From NCBI RefSeq assembly GCF_900101985.1, contig NZ_FNAR01000006.1, forward strand, positions 62,001 through 126,000: DNA of 64,000 bases, read 5' to 3'. Below, piece by piece: positions 1-7,716 of the stretch (position 1 is its first letter; the number at the start of each line of letters is the position of its first letter). This stretch comes from Bhargavaea beijingensis (GTDB lineage: Bacteria > Bacillota > Bacilli > Bacillales_A > Planococcaceae). The translations under genes were made by a program, and so were the position numbers. Under the pieces are notes generated by a model. That model was given only the letters and a program-made list of their open reading frames with translations, had not been told where the DNA came from and ran no database searches.

Positions 1-1
1 C

Positions 2-442
2 GATTACATCCGGTTTATCGCCCACGAACTCGTGCCATACATCGACTCGGTGTTCCCGACTTACCAGATGGGGGCCGGCAGGGGCCTGATCGGCGACTCC
101 CTTGCGGCAACAGTTTCACTGATGACCGCCTGCAAATATCCAAACAGTTTCGGCAAAGTTGTCTGCCACTCCCCGTATGCGGACAATCAGGTCATGGCGG
201 CTGTCGAATCCGTATCGGATCCCGCGGCCTTCGACATCTATCAGGTCATCGGAACCGGCGAGACGGAAGTCCCGACTACCACCGGTGAAATTGACGATTT
301 TCTGAATCCCAACCGAAAATTAAGGAACTTGATCGAGAAAAAAGGGTTTTCGTCATTCTATGAAGAATTTGATGGTAAGCACACCTGGAAGTATTGGCAG
401 CGCGATCTCGAACGCGCCATCAGGTTTGCTTTCGGAAAGTGA
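2..442 (+). CDS. yjcH: YjcH-type alpha/beta-hydrolase esterase (5' truncated)
   Basis: The reading frame is open from base 2, so the start lies before the window; the first ATG inside it (32) is internal. The visible part is the C-terminal half of a putative esterase of the alpha/beta-hydrolase fold, similar to enterobactin-esterase-like proteins. A nucleophile-elbow-like GDSLA stretch lies shortly after the start of the visible sequence, and a histidine near the end (DGKHTWKYW) is placed like the catalytic His. It is followed by yjcG and yjcF homologues on the same strand, the order of the B. subtilis yjcH-yjcG-yjcF cluster. The substrate is unknown. Family assignment is fairly secure; function is inferred only from the fold. 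Confidence 0.8.
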   Translation, partial: DYIRFIAHELVPYIDSVFPTYQMGAGRGLIGDSLAATVSLMTACKYPNSFGKVVCHSPYADNQVMAAVESVSDPAAFDIYQVIGTGETEVPTTTGEIDDFLNPNRKLRNLIEKKGFSSFYEEFDGKHTWKYWQRDLERAIRFAFGK

Positions 443-505
443 AGATTAACCAATCGGCGAACTTTCTGATATCCTTAAGGGAGAACATACAAAGGAGGTC
501 TTCGC

Positions 506-1021
506 ATGAAGTACGGAATTGTCGCATTCCCTTCCAAAGAATTACAGGACAGGGCCAACACATACCGCAAGCGCTATGATGCACACTACGCACTGATCCC
601 GCCCCATATGACTATCTTGGGCCCATTCACGCTTGAAGGGAAAGACATGAAGGAGGCTGCCGACGAATTACTGCGGGTTGCAGCCAAACAAAAACCGTTC
701 GAGCTGAAAGTGATGAAAGCCAGCACATTCGCACCGATCACAAACGCAATCTACCTCAAGATCGATCCGAATGATGAAATCCTTGCACTGCGTGAGGCCC
801 TCAGTCTCGATTTCATCAAGAGCACTGAAAACCATCAGTACGTCCCCCACATCACGATTGCCCAAAAGATGTCGGATGGCGAACATGACGACATCATTGG
901 CCAAGTGAAAATGGATAACTTCCAGCATAGCGAAATGATTGATCGTGTCCACCTCCTTTACCAGCTTGAGGACGGTTCTTGGACTGTCTACGAAACCTTT
1001 ACACTGTCTGGAGATGAGTGA
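506..1021 (+). CDS. yjcG: 2'-5' RNA ligase-like 2H phosphoesterase YjcG
   Basis: A 171-residue protein of the 2H phosphoesterase superfamily. The two signature H-x-T motifs are visible as HMT at residues 34-36 and HIT at 115-117, which would form the two-histidine active site for 2',3'-cyclic or 2'-5' phosphodiester chemistry. Length matches B. subtilis YjcG. The start is supported by an AAAGGAGG ribosome site about 8 bases upstream. It sits between yjcH and yjcF homologues and ends 3 bases before the next start, so the two are probably co-transcribed. The cellular substrate of this family is not established. Confidence 0.9.
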   Translation: MKYGIVAFPSKELQDRANTYRKRYDAHYALIPPHMTILGPFTLEGKDMKEAADELLRVAAKQKPFELKVMKASTFAPITNAIYLKIDPNDEILALREALSLDFIKSTENHQYVPHITIAQKMSDGEHDDIIGQVKMDNFQHSEMIDRVHLLYQLEDGSWTVYETFTLSGDE

Positions 1022-1024
1022 GCG

Positions 1025-1453
1025 ATGGTCAGCCTGAAGCTCGCTACGACGGAAACAGAGCGTGAGGATGCCTTTGCCGTCCGCAAGGCGGTTTTTGTAG
1101 AGGAACAGGGCGTGCCGATCCATATCGAGCTGGATGATTTGGATGAAGAGGCCGTTCACTTTATCGCCTACGACGAAGAGCGTCCGATTGCTGCCGGCAG
1201 AATCCGGGACATCGGTGACGATGTCGGCAAAGTCGAGCGGGTCTGTGTCCTCCCCGAATACCGGGGCCGACACCTTGGCCAGCAAATGATGGTTTTGCTG
1301 GAGGAGCATGCACGAAAAGCCGGTCTCTGCAAAATCCGGCTGAACGCACAAAACCATGCCGTTCCGTTCTACGAGAAAATCGGCTATGCCGTCACATCTC
1401 CGGAATTTATGGACGCCGGCATTCCCCATCGCGTGATGGAAAAAACGATATGA
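1025..1453 (+). CDS. yjcF: GNAT-family N-acetyltransferase YjcF
   Basis: A 142-residue GCN5-related N-acetyltransferase covering one GNAT domain. The acetyl-CoA binding motif A is seen as RGRHLG at residues 80-85 after the beta-strand VERVCVLPEY, and the C-terminal FYEKIGY segment is typical of GNAT proteins that resemble ElaA/YjcF. The start lies 3 bases after the yjcG stop, implying a shared transcript. A strong hairpin follows at 1459. The acceptor substrate is unknown. Confidence 0.9.
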   Translation: MVSLKLATTETEREDAFAVRKAVFVEEQGVPIHIELDDLDEEAVHFIAYDEERPIAAGRIRDIGDDVGKVERVCVLPEYRGRHLGQQMMVLLEEHARKAGLCKIRLNAQNHAVPFYEKIGYAVTSPEFMDAGIPHRVMEKTI

Positions 1454-1458
1454 ATGTG

Positions 1459-1498
1459 AAAATCCGCGTCAGATATCTGGTCTGACGCGGATTTTATT
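1459..1498. terminator. Bidirectional Rho-independent terminator (yjcF / spoVIF)
   Basis: A 14-base inverted repeat (AAATCCGCGTCAGA and its complement) around a short loop is followed by a T-rich tract. It lies between the converging yjcF and spoVIF genes and can serve both strands. Confidence 0.8.
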
Positions 1499-1505
1499 AT
1501 ACAGT

Positions 1506-1763
1506 TCAGCCGTTTTTATCGATCATCCGCTGGATATCCCCTACATTCAGGGAATTGCCGTTTTTCAGGATGGATTCTGCAATCTGGTCTTCCAATTGTT
1601 TGGATACGTCTTTTTTCGCCAGTTTTCCGACTTTGCGGATGATTTTCCTGACTTGCCGCTCATCCTGGAAGTTGGCATGCTGGATTGCATTTGCCAGTGC
1701 AAACAGTTCATCCATCGAGACACCGGTCTTATTCTCGATTTTCTTGAAAAGCGACTCGTTCAT
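1506..1763 (-). CDS. spoVIF: Stage VI sporulation protein F (SpoVIF/YjcC)
   Basis: An 85-residue protein matching the SpoVIF family (B. subtilis YjcC, about 88 residues), a coat-assembly protein that works with the GerE regulon during late spore coat maturation in the mother cell. It is helical and charged with no membrane segment; recognisable family segments are the N-terminal FKKIENKTGV and the central VRKIIRKVGKLA. The ATG is preceded by AAGGAGG about 7 bases upstream. It starts 12 bases after the YjcZ-type gene, so the two probably form one transcript, and the B. subtilis neighbourhood (yjcA-spoVIF) is retained here next to yjcF-yjcH. Confidence 0.88.
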   Translation of the reverse strand: MNESLFKKIENKTGVSMDELFALANAIQHANFQDERQVRKIIRKVGKLAKKDVSKQLEDQIAESILKNGNSLNVGDIQRMIDKNG

Positions 1764-1775
1764 CCCGTCTCCTCC

Positions 1776-1943
1776 TTAGCAGTTATAGCTTTTGCCGACG
1801 ATGATCAGCAGGATGAACAGGATGACGATTAGCACGAACATTGAACCGCCATAGGACTTTCCGCCGTAGCCACCGCCACCGTGGCCGCCGCAGCCCCAGC
1901 CACCGCCAAAGCCGCCTCCGCCGCCGTAACTGTAACCGAACAT
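1776..1943 (-). CDS. YjcZ-family small sporulation peptide
   Basis: A 55-residue peptide. The first 34 residues are a Gly/Tyr-rich tract (MFGYSYGGGGGFGGG and similar repeats) and the rest is a single hydrophobic helix (FVLIVILFILLIIVG), the architecture of the YjcZ/YhaL-like sporulation peptide family. The start at 1943 is chosen because a GGAAAGGGGGG ribosome site lies just upstream; the longer frame to 2030 has no such signal and would put charged residues before the conserved N-terminus. A sequence CATATTCTA (1970-1978, minus strand) resembles a sigma-K or sigma-E -10 element, but no good -35 is visible. It is probably co-transcribed with spoVIF. Confidence 0.8.
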   Translation of the reverse strand: MFGYSYGGGGGFGGGWGCGGHGGGGYGGKSYGGSMFVLIVILFILLIIVGKSYNC

Positions 1944-2027
1944 TGCACTCCCCCCTTTCCTGTTCCTTGTAGAATATGGCCCCGGATCGATTGGCGGCAG
2001 GGCGCTTGCCCGGTTGGTTTTTGAATA

Positions 2028-2059
2028 CAAAAAAGCCCATTGCCATTACGGCAATGGAC
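2028..2059 (-). terminator. Terminator of the spoVA operon
   Basis: On the minus strand CCATTGCC, a 5-base loop and GGCAATGG are followed by GCTTTTTTG, a standard intrinsic terminator just downstream of spoVAEb. Confidence 0.85.
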
Positions 2060-2066
2060 TGCGGAT

Positions 2067-2429
2067 CTATGGTCGGCTTTTCGATCTGAACAGGAGCGAG
2101 GCGATGAAACCAAACAGAATAGCTGCGCTGATCCCCGAACTTGTCACTTCGAACATGCCGGTGATGACCCCGACAAGGCCGTGCTTTTCCGCCTCTTGAA
2201 GCGCGCCGTGCGTAAGTGAATTTCCGAAAGACGTGATCGGAATCGTTGCGCCTGCCCCGGCGAAGTCAATCAATGGCTCATAAAGTCCAAATCCGTCGAG
2301 TACTGCGCCAGAGACGACAAGAATACATAGCGTATGGCCGGGAGAAAGCTTCGCAACATCAAAGAGCAACTGTCCGATCACGCAGAACAGCCCACCTACG
2401 ACAAACGCAATCAAAAAAGAAGCCATCAT
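2067..2429 (-). CDS. spoVAE: Stage V sporulation protein AE (SpoVAEb)
   Basis: A 120-residue membrane protein with about three to four hydrophobic helices and the family signature around GAGATIPITSFGNSL. SpoVA proteins form the forespore inner-membrane channel that loads dipicolinic acid during sporulation and releases it at germination. The start overlaps the spoVAD stop by 4 bases (ATGA), so translation is coupled. The gene is the last of a four-gene operon. Length and order (AC-AD-AEb) match the family; the operon lacks spoVAA, spoVAB and spoVAF. Confidence 0.9.
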   Translation of the reverse strand: MMASFLIAFVVGGLFCVIGQLLFDVAKLSPGHTLCILVVSGAVLDGFGLYEPLIDFAGAGATIPITSFGNSLTHGALQEAEKHGLVGVITGMFEVTSSGISAAILFGFIASLLFRSKSRP

Positions 2430-3448
2430 CTGCTCTCCCCCTCTCCCATCACCAGCTCAATTGCGTGACAGGTACACGGGATGCTCTCCCCCTGCTGGAA
2501 GGAAAGCGGGGAAAGAAGAGCGCCCGTCGCCATCAGGAGCGCACGCCTGTATTCCCCTTCCATCATCCGGTTATACACGTCTGAAAAGTAGACAGCCGCG
2601 GAACAGCCTGCTCCGCTTGCACCCGCAAAGAAAGACGGATCCTCTCCATAGAACTCTTTTCCGGCATCCCTCCAGCGATCTCCATCCACTGTATATCCGG
2701 ATTCCGAGGCCATATTCCTGAACAGTTGAGTTCCGATCGCACCAAGATCCCCTGTGATGATGACATCATAATCCTCCGGTTCCGCTCCTGCAGCCTCAAG
2801 ATGTCTCCGGAACGTATCAAATGCTGCCGGCGCCATGGCTGCGCCCATATTCAGCGGATCGGTCAGGCCATAGTCGACGACACGGCCAATCGTAGCTTGG
2901 CGGATTGACGGATAACCCTCCTCATGCGGGGTTACGGCAGCAATACCGGCGGCCGTTACAGTCCATTGGGCATTCTGCGGCTTCTGGAATCCATATTCGA
3001 TCGGATACCTGAACTGCCGTTCGATGGCGTTGTGATGGCTGGCTGCACCTGCCAATACGAGCGTCGAGGCTCCTGCTTCCGATAGTAATGCGGCATAGGC
3101 CAAAGCGGATGTCGAGGTCGCACAAGCCGAAAATAGCCCCACATAAGGCAGGCCTGTCGTCGCGGCCGCAAAATTGGATGGGGTCATCTCATTTACAAGA
3201 TCACCGCATACGAGATAATCTGCATCGCTGATCGTCTTTCCTGCCTTGTTCAGGGCAAGGCCGCACGCATCCTCGATCAGTTTCCTGTGGGCCTGCTCAT
3301 TGGTCTTCTGGCCACACAGGTCCGAGTCGTACAGGCGGTCAAATTGCAGGCTGAACGGACTGTGTTTGTTTTCAGTTGGGCCTGCGGCCACTGCAACGGC
3401 GCGGATGGCCGGTCTGCTTCCGAATCGGATGACCCCCCTCGCTACCAT
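2426..3448 (-). CDS. spoVAD: Stage V sporulation protein AD (SpoVAD), DPA-binding
   Basis: A 340-residue soluble protein with a thiolase/ketoacyl-synthase-like fold. The family-specific segments FSACATSTSALAYAALL, HHNAIERQFRYP and GAMAPAA-type MGAAMAPAAFDT are present, and the C-terminal GALLSPLSFQQGESIP matches SpoVAD. In B. subtilis this protein binds dipicolinic acid and sits on the SpoVA membrane channel. Its start overlaps the end of spoVAC by 7 bases, so it is translationally coupled. Identification is strong. Confidence 0.93.
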   Translation of the reverse strand: MVARGVIRFGSRPAIRAVAVAAGPTENKHSPFSLQFDRLYDSDLCGQKTNEQAHRKLIEDACGLALNKAGKTISDADYLVCGDLVNEMTPSNFAAATTGLPYVGLFSACATSTSALAYAALLSEAGASTLVLAGAASHHNAIERQFRYPIEYGFQKPQNAQWTVTAAGIAAVTPHEEGYPSIRQATIGRVVDYGLTDPLNMGAAMAPAAFDTFRRHLEAAGAEPEDYDVIITGDLGAIGTQLFRNMASESGYTVDGDRWRDAGKEFYGEDPSFFAGASGAGCSAAVYFSDVYNRMMEGEYRRALLMATGALLSPLSFQQGESIPCTCHAIELVMGEGESR

Positions 3449-3897
3449 CCGACCACCCCGAATTTCACGAGGATAGTCTTGATGAGGGCCACGACAAACG
3501 CAGAAAAGACACCAAACACAATGACTGACCCGGCCAGCTTAAACATGTTGCCTCCAACACCGAGCACATAGCCCTCCGTCCTGTGCTCGATTGCGGCAGA
3601 AATCATGGCGTTCCCGAATCCGGTCACCGGAACGGCCGAACCCGCCCCGCCAAACTGGGCGATCCGCTTGTATTTCCCGAATCCGGTCAGCAGCATGGCG
3701 ATGAAAATCATCGTAGCGACCGTCGGATTGCCTGCTGTGCGCTCGGTGAAGTCAAAGAAGTACATATAAAAATACATGACTCCCTCTCCGATGGCACAGA
3801 TGATTCCGCCTGTTAAAAATGCTTTCATCAAATTAAGGCCCAATGGCACCTTGGGCGTGACTTGCTGTTCCATCTGTGAATACGCCTGGCGGTCCAT
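3442..3897 (-). CDS. spoVAC: Stage V sporulation protein AC (SpoVAC)
   Basis: A 151-residue integral membrane protein with about four to five hydrophobic segments and the conserved FGGAGSAVPVTGFGNAM stretch of SpoVAC. The B. subtilis protein acts as a mechanosensitive component of the DPA channel in the spore inner membrane. The ATG overlaps the stop of the upstream lipoprotein gene by one base (TAATG), which indicates translational coupling. Confidence 0.93.
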   Translation of the reverse strand: MDRQAYSQMEQQVTPKVPLGLNLMKAFLTGGIICAIGEGVMYFYMYFFDFTERTAGNPTVATMIFIAMLLTGFGKYKRIAQFGGAGSAVPVTGFGNAMISAAIEHRTEGYVLGVGGNMFKLAGSVIVFGVFSAFVVALIKTILVKFGVVGW

Positions 3898-4298
3898 TAC
3901 GTTTCTTCCTTCGAGAGAGATTTGATGGTTTCCACTTTTTTATGCAACTTATCTTCCTCCTCAAGCTCGTCCAGCTTGTCTGTCTCCCAGTAAATCTTTC
4001 GGTCTGCCGAAAGAGTGACGGTCTGGTCCGGAAACGCCTTTTCCATCTTTTTCGTCAGCTCTTCCTCGATCTTCGCCTTTGAGAAGCGGCTGAGGGGTCT
4101 GACTTCCACGACAACCAGAAGATCTTCTTGCACAAAGACCGCTACGGCTGACGTAATCCTGTCATCCTTCTCCTTGAGGACTTCCTCCACCTTTAGGCTT
4201 TCATCAGGCTTCCCTCCGGATACGCGGATTTCTCCGTTCCCGGCGCCGCAACCGGCCAGCAGCAGGCAGGCCGCCGCGATTGCCAACTTTCTTTTCAA
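3897..4298 (-). CDS. YhcN/YlaJ-family sporulation lipoprotein
   Basis: A 133-residue lipoprotein. The start is a TTG at 4298, chosen because GGAGG lies 7 bases upstream and the protein then begins directly with a signal peptide (MKRKLAIAAACLLLAGC; lipobox cysteine C17). The mature part has the charged alpha/beta features of YhcN/YlaJ spore lipoproteins (DRITSAVAVFVQEDLLVVVEV, then a lysine/glutamate-rich helix). A sigma-G-like promoter sits immediately upstream. Lipoproteins of this family are found in alternative spoVA operons that affect germination rate; that role here is inferred from position as the first gene of the operon. Confidence 0.85.
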   Translation of the reverse strand: MKRKLAIAAACLLLAGCGAGNGEIRVSGGKPDESLKVEEVLKEKDDRITSAVAVFVQEDLLVVVEVRPLSRFSKAKIEEELTKKMEKAFPDQTVTLSADRKIYWETDKLDELEEEDKLHKKVETIKSLSKEET

Positions 4299-4321
4299 GG
4301 AGCCACCTCCCGTTTTCCATG

Positions 4322-4352
4322 TAGTATGTCCGTCATTTTGTTCTGCTATGCA
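4322..4352 (-). promoter_or_regulatory. Sigma-G/F-type promoter of the spoVA operon
   Basis: On the minus strand TGCATA and CATACTA are separated by 18 bases, close to the forespore sigma-G consensus (TGAATA, 17-18 bases, CATACTA). Transcription would start about 16 bases before the lipoprotein start, leaving just enough room for the ribosome site. Confidence 0.7.
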
Positions 4353-4368
4353 ATCTGTGCATTCGCCC

Positions 4369-4397
4369 GGACACTCGTTTCCGGGGCGCATATGGTA
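4369..4397 (+). promoter_or_regulatory. Sigma-K-type promoter of cotZ
   Basis: GGAC, 16 bases, then CATATGGTA fits the sigma-K pattern (AC near -35 and CATAnnnTA at -10). It lies about 33 bases before the cotZ start, consistent with late mother-cell expression of coat genes. Confidence 0.7.
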
Positions 4398-4429
4398 GAC
4401 AGAGATCAATAGGGAGGAGGTGTTCAGAA

Positions 4430-4894
4430 ATGAGCTGCTGTGGTGATAAGAAAGACTTTACCGCCGGATCCTCTTCCTTCGACCACTGCTTGTGCGACGT
4501 AATCAAAGCCGTGAAGCACATCCAGGACGCAGGCACTGATGACAACTGCGAAGACTGCCCGACCAGCTGTTTCACAAAGCCGCTCGGTGGCCTTGCCAGC
4601 CCGACTGCTTTCAATACTCGGGTCATCAACCTGCTGACGAAGGATGGCACGCCATTCAAGGTGCATAAACCTGATTGCACAAAGTCCGGCACTCCGACGT
4701 ATTCCTTCACTTGCTTCCGGGTCGAGAAAATCATTGGCGACTGCTGTGTAATGTTGCGCGCAGTCTTCAAGGATCCGAGCTCCACAACAAATCCTTGGAA
4801 AGCGACCGGGCTTTGCGTCACCGTCGATATCCGCTGCTTCTGCGGAATCATCTGCGTCGATGACGTATTTGTTGACTTGTGCCCGTACGACTGA
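4430..4894 (+). CDS. cotZ: Spore coat/crust protein of the CotY/CotZ (ExsY) family
   Basis: A 154-residue cysteine-rich protein with 16 cysteines, including an N-terminal CC pair (3-4), HCLC (20, 22) and a CEDCPTSC cluster (40-47). This matches the CotY/CotZ/ExsY family, whose disulfide-linked oligomers build the outermost crust or exosporium basal layer. GGGAGGAGG precedes the ATG and a sigma-K-like promoter lies upstream. It is divergent from the spoVA operon and convergent with a CotO-like gene, recalling the cotO-cotZ neighbourhood of B. subtilis. CotY and CotZ cannot be told apart with certainty; Z is favoured by its being the single copy beside cotO. Confidence 0.88.
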   Translation: MSCCGDKKDFTAGSSSFDHCLCDVIKAVKHIQDAGTDDNCEDCPTSCFTKPLGGLASPTAFNTRVINLLTKDGTPFKVHKPDCTKSGTPTYSFTCFRVEKIIGDCCVMLRAVFKDPSSTTNPWKATGLCVTVDIRCFCGIICVDDVFVDLCPYD

Positions 4895-4910
4895 TCGCCG
4901 CCGCACCAAG

Positions 4911-4948
4911 TGTCCCGCCGTCCGGAATCATCCGGGCGGTGTATTTGT
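4911..4948 (+). terminator. Terminator after cotZ
   Basis: CCGTCCGG and CCGGGCGG form a hairpin around a short loop, followed by a T-rich stretch. Confidence 0.55.
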
Positions 4949-4976
4949 TTTAGGTTTGAAGACAAATTAAAAACGG

Positions 4977-5004
4977 AAAAAAGCTGGCGGATGGGCCGCC
5001 AGCT
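4977..5004 (-). terminator. Terminator after the CotO-like gene
   Basis: On the minus strand GCTGGCGG, a short loop and CCGCCAGC are followed by six T residues. Confidence 0.8.
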
Positions 5005-5022
5005 TCAGCTTGTTCATTTTTT

Positions 5023-5421
5023 TCAGTTCCCATACGGGAATGGTTTTCCTTTCCACCAGATGGCATCCAGCTCATCGACGGAAATTTCCATTTCGATTTT
5101 CTCTTCGCTGGTGCCTTTGACAGCGAATCTGCTTTTCTCTAGATTCAGGATTTCGCCATTGACTACTGTGCCGTCTTTTAAACGGAACTGGATCGGACGG
5201 TATACCTCCCGCTGGAACGGGCGGCACAGGAAGCGCAGCTGGGTGAGCAGTTTGGCTGTTTCTTCGGGGCGCTTTGGAAGTTCATAGACAGATGTGCTCT
5301 CATCTTCGCCGCCCGATTGAGCTTCCTCATCAGTCGTCTCCCGGCTATAGATCGGTTCTGTCACAAAGTAAACAGGTGGAGCATCCACGAACAGCAATGG
5401 CCATCCCTCTTTTTCCGCCAT
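5023..5421 (-). CDS. Probable spore coat protein CotO-like
   Basis: A protein of about 132 residues, acidic in the middle and basic/aliphatic in a C-terminal domain (YRPIQFRLKDGTVVNGEI and following) that resembles the small beta-rich C-terminal domain of CotO. CotO is a morphogenetic protein for the outer coat in B. subtilis, where cotO lies next to cotZ, as here. The start at 5421 follows an AAGGGA site at 9 bases; an in-frame ATG 8 codons upstream (5445) is an alternative. The gene begins about 48 bases after mgtE. Assignment rests on synteny plus weak similarity, so it is moderate; this copy is shorter than B. subtilis CotO. Confidence 0.6.
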   Translation of the reverse strand: MAEKEGWPLLFVDAPPVYFVTEPIYSRETTDEEAQSGGEDESTSVYELPKRPEETAKLLTQLRFLCRPFQREVYRPIQFRLKDGTVVNGEILNLEKSRFAVKGTSEEKIEMEISVDELDAIWWKGKPFPYGN

Positions 5422-5469
5422 AGGCTCACATCCCTTTTTCCCCATCGTATGCCTCATGGCGCCCATTGG

Positions 5470-6843
5470 TCACAGTTGGGAAAGGAAGACCGTGGCCAGG
5501 CCAAGATAAATCAAAATACTGATGATGTCATTCAGCGTCGTGATAAATGGGCCTGATGCGACCGCCGGATCAATTTTCATTCGGTGCATCAAAAGCGGAA
5601 TGAAGGAACCTGCCAATGTGGCTACAAAGATGGAACAGACAATCGCCACACCGACCAGCAGCCCCAGCACAAGTTCGTGCTTCCAAAAATAAATCAGCCC
5701 GATGACGAAGATGCCGCAGACCGTCCCCGTGATCAGGCCGGTCCCCGCTTCCCTCACCAGCAGTTTCACTCTGCTTTCTTCCTCAATGTCACCTGTCGCA
5801 ATTCCTCTTACAGCAACGGCGAGCGCCTGTGTCCCGCTGTTCCCCGCCATCCCTGCAATGAGTGGGATGAAAACCGCAAGAAGCGCGACCTGGTCGAGGG
5901 TCTGTTCGAATCTTCCCATCAGATTGGCAGTCACCATTCCGAGAAATGTCAGCAAGATCAGCCAAGGCAAGCGCTTTTTGGCTGCTGCAATCGGATTCCG
6001 GTCGATGGTGTCCATATCCGAAACACCCGCAAGTTTGGAATAGTCGTCGGAGGCTTCTTCTTCAAGCACGTCGATGATATCATCCACTGTGATGATTCCG
6101 AGGAGGTGCTGCTGGAAATCCACTACAGGCATTGCCAGGAAATCATAGTCCTTCATCGTCCGGGCGACTTCCTCCTGATCATCACTGACCAGCACGCTCA
6201 CAACACGTTCATTCATAATATCCGAAACAATCGCATTTTCATCCGTAATAATCATATCTCTCAGTGACACAACACCCGACAGACGGTTTTCATCATCTGT
6301 TACGAAAATATAATAAATCGTCTCCGCATCCGGTGCTGCGTTCCGGAGTATGGTCATCGCAGAACGGACCGTCGAATTTTCCGGGATTGTGACATACTCC
6401 GTCGTCATGATCGCACCGGCCGTGTATTCCTCATAATGCAGGAGGTCTTTGATTTCACCGGCGTCTTCGTCGTCCATGAGAGTCAGGTAAGTCAGGACCT
6501 TTGATTTATCCAGCTCATTCAGCACATCGACCGCGTTATCCGCGTACATGCCCGCAAACATATCCGCCGCGTATCGGGTGTCCATTTCACTCAGGTACGC
6601 GTCAAACTCATCGTCCGCAATCTCGGATACTTCAAAAATCTCCGCAAGTTCTTTCGGCGACAGAAATTCATACATTTTCCGGCGAAGTTCGGGCCCGGCT
6701 TTTTCATAGTATTTCGCCTGGTCATACGGGTGGCCTGCGAGGAATTCCTCCCTGAATGCCTCGGGATCCCCCTCCTCCAATAATCGGGTGACCAGATCCT
6801 CATCAATATAAGTTTCTTCCTGCTCATTCAGTGCTTCCGGCAT
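5470..6843 (-). CDS. mgtE: Magnesium transporter MgtE
   Basis: A 457-residue protein with the full MgtE layout: an N-terminal helical Mg-sensing domain (roughly 15-130), two CBS domains (about 140-260) and a five-helix membrane domain (about 285-455) containing the conserved PLIAGMAGNSGTQALAV segment of the pore. It imports Mg2+ and is gated by cytoplasmic Mg2+. The ATG at 6843 has AAAGGAGGG 6 bases upstream. No M-box riboswitch is visible in the short divergent region shared with prpE. It precedes the CotO-like gene on the same strand, but a functional link is not implied. Confidence 0.93.
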   Translation of the reverse strand: MPEALNEQEETYIDEDLVTRLLEEGDPEAFREEFLAGHPYDQAKYYEKAGPELRRKMYEFLSPKELAEIFEVSEIADDEFDAYLSEMDTRYAADMFAGMYADNAVDVLNELDKSKVLTYLTLMDDEDAGEIKDLLHYEEYTAGAIMTTEYVTIPENSTVRSAMTILRNAAPDAETIYYIFVTDDENRLSGVVSLRDMIITDENAIVSDIMNERVVSVLVSDDQEEVARTMKDYDFLAMPVVDFQQHLLGIITVDDIIDVLEEEASDDYSKLAGVSDMDTIDRNPIAAAKKRLPWLILLTFLGMVTANLMGRFEQTLDQVALLAVFIPLIAGMAGNSGTQALAVAVRGIATGDIEEESRVKLLVREAGTGLITGTVCGIFVIGLIYFWKHELVLGLLVGVAIVCSIFVATLAGSFIPLLMHRMKIDPAVASGPFITTLNDIISILIYLGLATVFLSQL

Positions 6844-6968
6844 GCCGGGCCCTCCTTTCAATCAATCCATCCGCAAATCTGCCCCGGCCGTGTTGGTGAA
6901 TGGCTGTGCGGGGTAGACTCACAACAAGTCGTATTCTGAACATCAGTGCGGAATGGGGTGCTTTCTTG

Positions 6969-7709
6969 TTGAAGTTGGATATCTTCGGTGACCTTCACGG
7001 GTGCTATGACGAATTTCTTGAGCTGTTCGCAAAACTCGGCTACCACATGGAAAACGGGTGCTGCGAACATCCCGAAGGGCGATTGCCCGCCTTTGTCGGG
7101 GATGCGACGGACCGCGGCCCGAAATCGGTTGAAATGCTGAAGTTTCTATTTGGGCTCCAAGATGCCGGGCAGCTGATTTATTCCCCGGGAAATCATTGCA
7201 ACAAACTTTACCGATACATGCTCGGCAACAATGTGCGGCAAAGGCACGGGCTGGAGACAACTGTGGCAGAACTCGGTGCTCTCTCAGGAAAGGAGCGGGA
7301 GCACATCCGCAAGCGTTATATCCGCTTTTACGAATCGCTCCCGCTCTATCAGATGCTGGATGATGGGAAACTGATCATCGCCCACGCCGGAATCCGCGAG
7401 GACCTGATCGGAAGGAAAGAAGGCAGCCGCTTGCGAACCTTTGTGCTGTACGGGGACATCACCGGCGAAACCCTGCCGGACGGCCGACCGGTAAGGCGGG
7501 ACTGGGCTAGACAATATTATGGGAAGCCGTTCGTCGTATACGGCCATACGCCCGTTCCGGAATGCCGCTTTGTGAACAATACAGTCAACTTGGATACCGG
7601 CTGTGTGTTCGGCGGGAAATTGAGTGCCCTCCGCTACCCCGAAAAAACGGTGGTGAGCGTCCCATCCCGGCAACCTTTCCAGCCGGAAAAATTCAGCCAA
7701 TTCGGCTGA
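6969..7709 (+). CDS. prpE: PrpE-type bis(5'-nucleosyl)-tetraphosphatase/phosphatase
   Basis: A calcineurin-like metallophosphatase of about 246 residues (B. subtilis PrpE has 244). Metal-binding motifs are GDLHG (7-11), GDATDRG (44-50), GNHCNK (74-79), AHAGI and VYGHTP. B. subtilis PrpE hydrolyses Ap4A-type dinucleotides and influences spore germination. The family begins directly at the first metal motif, so a TTG at 6969 (or the adjacent TTG at 6966) is taken as the start; an in-frame ATG at 6900 would add 23 unconserved residues. It is divergent from mgtE, and its stop lies 7 bases from the stop of the next gene with no obvious terminator between them. Confidence 0.88.
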   Translation: MKLDIFGDLHGCYDEFLELFAKLGYHMENGCCEHPEGRLPAFVGDATDRGPKSVEMLKFLFGLQDAGQLIYSPGNHCNKLYRYMLGNNVRQRHGLETTVAELGALSGKEREHIRKRYIRFYESLPLYQMLDDGKLIIAHAGIREDLIGRKEGSRLRTFVLYGDITGETLPDGRPVRRDWARQYYGKPFVVYGHTPVPECRFVNNTVNLDTGCVFGGKLSALRYPEKTVVSVPSRQPFQPEKFSQFG

Positions 7710-7716
7710 TTCCGCA

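Noticed and set aside
668-1429. A 253-codon open frame opposite yjcG and yjcF
   Set aside because: It is antisense to two well-conserved genes and has no ribosome site or family features; it is a shadow of high-GC codon usage.
4333-4965. A 210-codon open frame opposite cotZ
   Set aside because: cotZ has a sigma-K promoter, ribosome site and family cysteines on the plus strand; the antisense frame has none of these.
6844-6968. M-box magnesium riboswitch before mgtE
   Set aside because: The 125-base divergent gap is too short and lacks the conserved M-box core.
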